A stretch of 64,000 bases of DNA from Nocardioides sp. URHA0020. Its GTDB lineage: Bacteria > Actinomycetota > Actinomycetes > Propionibacteriales > Nocardioidaceae. Each line of letters starts with the position of its first letter. Within the stretch, counting starts at the first letter, position 1. The stretch covers positions 1-64,000 of the forward strand of contig NZ_KK211167.1 in NCBI RefSeq assembly GCF_000620705.1, in the 5' to 3' direction. This document shows, piece after piece, positions 60,613-64,000 of this stretch. The notes under the pieces were generated by a model. That model did not search any database. It saw nothing but the letters and a program-made list of their open reading frames with translations, and had not been told where the DNA came from. A program made the translations under genes and the position numbers.

Positions 60613-61512
60613 CAGGGGCTTGATCGCATGGTGATTCCCGAGGTGACCGAGAGCCGGGTGCTGCTGCCCTCGCTCGCGCAGAACGACGGTCATCTCTTCT
60701 GGCGCGCCGCGGCGCGGGTGCACGCCGCTCTCGCCGAGACGCTCCCGCCGGGCGTCGACGTGCACGAGTACGCCGCCCTGCTGTCCCTCGCCGGCGGCGT
60801 GACCCGGACCCAGCAGTCGATCGCGTCGGCGATCAGCACCAGCCGCACCACGGTCGTGAAGGTCGCCGCCGACCTCGCCGCCCAGGGGCTGGTCACCCGG
60901 GTCCGCAACCCCGACGACCGCCGCTCGTACGCCTTGACCCGCACGGCCGAGGGCGCGGCCGCCGCCCGGCGCTGGCGCCGGCACGTCGAGGACCTCGACG
61001 AGGCCCTGACCTCGGTCTTCACGATCGACGAGCACGAGGAGCTCCGCCAGCTGCTGGTCCGGATCTCGGAGGGGGAGCTCGCGCAGGACACGCCCCCGCC
61101 CCTGCTCGAGAGCGTGGGCTTCCTGATCACCCGCGTGCACTTCCGGATGCACCGGGAGTTCTCCGCGGTGCTCGCCCCGCTCGGGATCGAGCCCCGGCAC
61201 AAGGGCTGCCTGGCGGCGCTGCACGAGTCCGGGCCGATCTCGCAGGCCGAGCTGGCCCGGATCCTCGGGGTGAGTGCCGCGAGCGTCGTGCAGATGGTCG
61301 ACGACATGGAGCGGCGCGGGCTGGTCGAGCGGCGCCGGCCGGACACGGACCGGCGTACGCAGCTCCTCCACCTGCTGCCCGCCGCCGAGACGGTGGCCGC
61401 CGAGGCCGGGGTGCTGAGCGACGGGCTGACCTCGGCGCTGCTCGCCGTGCTGACCCCCGCGGAGCGCACGCGGCTGACCGGCTACCTGGTGCGGTTCGTC
61501 ACCGCTCCGTAG
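60601..61512 (+). CDS. tandem MarR-MarR transcriptional regulator
   Basis: A 303-residue protein holding two MarR winged-helix domains in one chain, while normal MarR proteins are 140-170 residues and dimerise. Domain 1 (about 29-140) contains TQQSIASAISTSRTTVVKVAADLAAQGLVTRVRNPDDRRSYAL. Domain 2 (about 160-300) has SQAELARILGVSAASVVQMVDDMERRGLVERRRPDTDRR. A pseudodimer may result. Divergent from the MFS exporter, so multidrug sensing is likely. Confidence 0.85.
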   Translation: MANDQGLDRMVIPEVTESRVLLPSLAQNDGHLFWRAAARVHAALAETLPPGVDVHEYAALLSLAGGVTRTQQSIASAISTSRTTVVKVAADLAAQGLVTRVRNPDDRRSYALTRTAEGAAAARRWRRHVEDLDEALTSVFTIDEHEELRQLLVRISEGELAQDTPPPLLESVGFLITRVHFRMHREFSAVLAPLGIEPRHKGCLAALHESGPISQAELARILGVSAASVVQMVDDMERRGLVERRRPDTDRRTQLLHLLPAAETVAAEAGVLSDGLTSALLAVLTPAERTRLTGYLVRFVTAP

Positions 61513-61513
61513 G

Positions 61514-62992
61514 TCAGGGCCGCGACACCAGGAACGACAGCACGGCCGCCATGAGGGCGGCCGAGACGGCGGCGCCGTTCGTCGTCGGCGCGACCAGCAG
61601 CGGCACCGTCCCGAGCAGGAGCACGTCGAAGCCGCGCAGCACGCTGAAGTAGAGCGAGGTCGGCACCGCACCCATCGGCGAGGTGATCAGGGGAAGCCGG
61701 TAGTCCGGCGGCCGGCTGGTCATCCAGCGCACGGCGGACGTCGCGACCACCAGGCCGCACGCCAGCGCCGTCGCCACGCTGTCGGCCCAGGCACCACCGA
61801 CCGCGTCGTGGACCGCGGGCGTCGCGGCCGCCCCCCACAGGACGAGGACCCCGCCGGGCACACCGAGACAGGCCCAGCGCACGGCGGAGGCCGGGAGCGG
61901 GAAGCAGCGCAGGAGGCTCGCCGTGCGCGAGAGGACGCGGAGAGAGGTGAGCAGACCGACCCCGGCCACGAACCCCGTCAGGGTCACGACCAGCAGCATC
62001 GCGTGGCCGAGCCCGAGCGTGGCCGCGAGGTAGGGCAGGACCAGCGACCCGGCGAGCGCGACCAGCACCTGCGGGGACCGGCGCAGCCGGACCACCTCGC
62101 GCCAGACGAGCGCGCTCGTCCCGGTGCCGCGACCGCGGACCACGCGCACCGAGCTGCGCGCGCGCCAGTGCCGGGAGACCAGGATGTCGTAGAGGAGCGT
62201 GAGGTCGAGGCTGGCCAGCGCGCCGGAGAGCCCCGGGAGCAGCGCACCACCGGAGACGAGGCGGTCGCGCCCGATCAGCCGCAGGTCGCGGTAGGCGGCG
62301 ACGAGGGCGAGCACGGCCAGCGACCCGACCACCACCAGGGCGAGCACGAGGCGCGGGGCCGTCGGGGCCCGGAGGGTCGAGGGGACGGCGTCGACCGCGA
62401 CCAGGACCAGCCCGACCCACAGGGCGCCGCCGAGCAGCCAGGACAGCACGCGTACGGCGGGGTGGCGGCGCGCCTGGGCGACGGTGGCGACCCCGACCAG
62501 CAGCACGCCCCCGGCCGCGAAGACGCCGGTGAACCACCCCACGACCGGCGCGGGGTAGCCGCTCAGCGTGGCGCCGACAGCAGCGACGGTCGCGGCGGCC
62601 ACGGCGCCGGCCACGGCGGAGAGGGCCAGGCGTCCGCGCACCAGGGTGGTCCGGTCGAGCGGGGTCGTCAGCAGCCAGGTGCCGACCGCCGGGGAGACCA
62701 GCATCGGCCCGAGCAGCCGGGCGACCGCGAGGACGAGGGCGGCCGCGCCCAGCCCGAAGAGCCAGCCGAGGGCGTCCCGGGCGTCGAGGCACGACAGCGC
62801 GGTGCAGGAGCCCGTGGCCCCGACGCGCAGGTTGACGATCACGCTGACGGCCATCGCCCCCAGCACGATCGCGGAGAAGATGACGACGTACGCGTCGGTG
62901 AACGCCTCCACGAGGCTGGTGTCGACGCGACCGCGGCGCCAGTGCCGGATCTGTCCGCGGAGCTCGCGCACGTCCCTGCCGGCGGTGCTCAC
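61514..62992 (-). CDS. DUF6297-like ABC exporter membrane subunit
   Basis: A 492-residue protein with about 12-14 hydrophobic segments and a basic N-terminus (ELRGQIRHWRRGR). No ABC-2 motif is clear, but the GTGA overlap with the ABC ATPase makes it the transport partner. Layout is like actinobacterial DUF6297 proteins. Substrate unknown. Its stop is 1 bp from the convergent MarR stop. Confidence 0.75.
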   Translation of the reverse strand: MSTAGRDVRELRGQIRHWRRGRVDTSLVEAFTDAYVVIFSAIVLGAMAVSVIVNLRVGATGSCTALSCLDARDALGWLFGLGAAALVLAVARLLGPMLVSPAVGTWLLTTPLDRTTLVRGRLALSAVAGAVAAATVAAVGATLSGYPAPVVGWFTGVFAAGGVLLVGVATVAQARRHPAVRVLSWLLGGALWVGLVLVAVDAVPSTLRAPTAPRLVLALVVVGSLAVLALVAAYRDLRLIGRDRLVSGGALLPGLSGALASLDLTLLYDILVSRHWRARSSVRVVRGRGTGTSALVWREVVRLRRSPQVLVALAGSLVLPYLAATLGLGHAMLLVVTLTGFVAGVGLLTSLRVLSRTASLLRCFPLPASAVRWACLGVPGGVLVLWGAAATPAVHDAVGGAWADSVATALACGLVVATSAVRWMTSRPPDYRLPLITSPMGAVPTSLYFSVLRGFDVLLLGTVPLLVAPTTNGAAVSAALMAAVLSFLVSRP

Positions 62993-63648
62993 TCGGGTCG
63001 GTCCAGGTCGTGCACCCGGTCGGCGACCGCGGCGACCAGGTCCGGGTCGTGGCTGGCGAGCAGGATCCCCAGGCCGGCCGCCTTCTCCCGGAGCAGCCGC
63101 TCGGTGAGCCAGACCAGCCCGGCCTGGTCGAGCCGCGCCTCGGGCTCGTCGAGCACCAGGAGCCGCCGCGGCCGGACGAACGCGCTGGCCAGGGCAAGGC
63201 GGCGCCGCTGCCCCGATGACAGGGTGCCGGGCAGCTGGGCGGCCTGCGGCGTCAGCCGGACCTCCTCGAGCACCTCGTCGACGACGCGGTCCGCGTCCTC
63301 CACGCCGTGGGCCCGGGCGAAGAGGTCGAGGTGCTCGATGACGCTCAGGTCCGGGAAGAAGTCCATGTCGTCGAGGACGATCGCCAGGTCGCGGCGGACG
63401 CTCACCGAGCGCTCGTCCACCGGTTCCCCGTCCAGCTCCACCGACCCGGACGTCGGGGCGTCCACCCCCGTCACGCAGCGCAGCAGCGTCGACTTGCCCG
63501 CGCCGTTGCGCCCCCGCAGGGCCAGCGCCTTGCCCGCCGTGACGGTGAGGTCGACCCCGGAGAGGACCTCGACGTCACCGAACCTCTTCGTGAGCGCGCG
63601 GACCCGCAGCAGTGGCGGCGTCCGGCTGGGCCTGCCCGACCTGCTCAC
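62989..63648 (-). CDS. ABC transporter ATPase
   Basis: A 219-residue ATPase: Walker A GRNGAGKST, Q-loop about VLDDMDFF, signature LSSGQRRRLALA and Walker B RLLVLDEPEA. GTG at 63648 overlaps the DUF4446 gene; its stop overlaps the membrane subunit start. Together they form a simple exporter. Confidence 0.9.
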   Translation of the reverse strand: MSRSGRPSRTPPLLRVRALTKRFGDVEVLSGVDLTVTAGKALALRGRNGAGKSTLLRCVTGVDAPTSGSVELDGEPVDERSVSVRRDLAIVLDDMDFFPDLSVIEHLDLFARAHGVEDADRVVDEVLEEVRLTPQAAQLPGTLSSGQRRRLALASAFVRPRRLLVLDEPEARLDQAGLVWLTERLLREKAAGLGILLASHDPDLVAAVADRVHDLDRPE

Positions 63649-64000
63649 GGACGCGCGTGCTCGATCGCCTCGAGCTCCTCGGGCGAGAGCTGCTGCTCGC
63701 AGGTCCAGCCCGTGATGCTCTTGGCGTAGGTGCGCGCGTCGCTGCGCCCGTGGATCGAGGTGAGCACGACGCCGCTCCCGCTGGTGTCGAGCAGCGCCAC
63801 CGACCACGAGAGGTGACCACCCATGTCGCCGAACGCGTCGTACCGCACCACCGCGAGGTGGCGCAGCGCGTCCACCGCCTCGCTCTGCAGGGCCGCCACC
63901 TCCTGGCGCAGGCCCTGGACGTCCTCGGGGAGCGCGTCGACGCCGGTGCCTCGCCGCGGTCGACTCCCCCGGCGCAGCGTCACCAGCGCGACGACCAGGG
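63645..64000 (-). CDS. DUF4446-family protein, 5' end beyond the window
   Basis: About 118 C-terminal residues: a hydrophobic LVVALVTLRRG remnant of an N-terminal membrane helix, then VDALPEDVQGLRQEVAALQ (coiled coil) and HLAVVRYDAFGDMGGHLSWSVALLD with SGVVLTSIHGRSDARTYAK. The pattern fits DUF4446. The frame is open to the window edge. First seen gene of the exporter operon. Confidence 0.82.
   Translation of the reverse strand, partial: LVVALVTLRRGSRPRRGTGVDALPEDVQGLRQEVAALQSEAVDALRHLAVVRYDAFGDMGGHLSWSVALLDTSGSGVVLTSIHGRSDARTYAKSITGWTCEQQLSPEELEAIEHARP

Overview
The window is high-GC DNA with very dense, mostly 4-bp-overlapping operons, frequent GTG starts, a complete mycofactocin locus, a bacterial proteasome activator (Bpa), an F420:NADPH reductase, a Ddn-type F420-dependent oxidoreductase and a 13E12/DUF222 HNH protein. 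Together these point to an actinobacterium, most likely Nocardioides or a close relative. The genus is inference; no 16S rRNA gene is present.

Region by region. (1) 1-9700: a truncated DUF222-HNH gene and a DUF4184 membrane protein, then a complete 4-hydroxybenzoate/protocatechuate beta-ketoadipate cluster. pcaH-G-B-L-F-I-J run leftward as one overlapping operon; an IclR regulator and pobA run rightward. The pcaH and pobA control regions share the same 18-bp motif. (2) 9700-16870: PDZ-containing HtrA-like protease, CPBP protease, small membrane proteins, enoyl-CoA hydratase, F420:NADPH reductase, and an MFS exporter with an unusual soluble tail. (3) 16865-23081: complete mycofactocin locus (mftA-B-C-D-E-SDR-F leftward, mftR divergent), including a 35-residue precursor gene ending IDGMCGVY. 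(4) 23074-32700: secreted M14 carboxypeptidase, acyl-CoA dehydrogenase, secreted alpha-amylase with a CRP-like site, a small basic protein behind a LacI-type palindrome, a LacI regulator, a 48-residue zinc-knuckle-like protein and a TetR regulator with its palindrome. (5) 32728-44400: PAP2-type membrane enzyme, a divergent GTP-PEPCK paralogue, a large lamin-tail secreted protein, dhaKL, an Hsp20/MerR/four-helix-bundle stress module around one dyad, tRNA-Arg, a lipoprotein and a canonical GTP-PEPCK. (6) 44447-45900: a two-HTH regulator convergent with a 39-residue secreted-peptide gene; this is the best candidate for an undescribed system. (7) 45900-64000: two tRNA-Ser genes, standalone biotin carrier, nitrilase, mobA, quinone oxidoreductase, bpa, a serS-HAD-GNAT-HAD operon, a PAP2-lipid kinase fusion, an 84-bp-period repeat, a Ddn-like protein, an MFS exporter facing a double-MarR regulator, and an ABC exporter.

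How it fits together: aromatic acids enter through PobA and the pca operon and leave as succinyl-CoA and acetyl-CoA. PEPCK can pass C4 acids to gluconeogenesis, and DhaKL feeds in trioses. Mycofactocin provides a dedicated redox cofactor for alcohol or aldehyde oxidation. No gene-free stretch exceeds about 300 bp. I see no CRISPR array, prophage, insertion sequence or origin.
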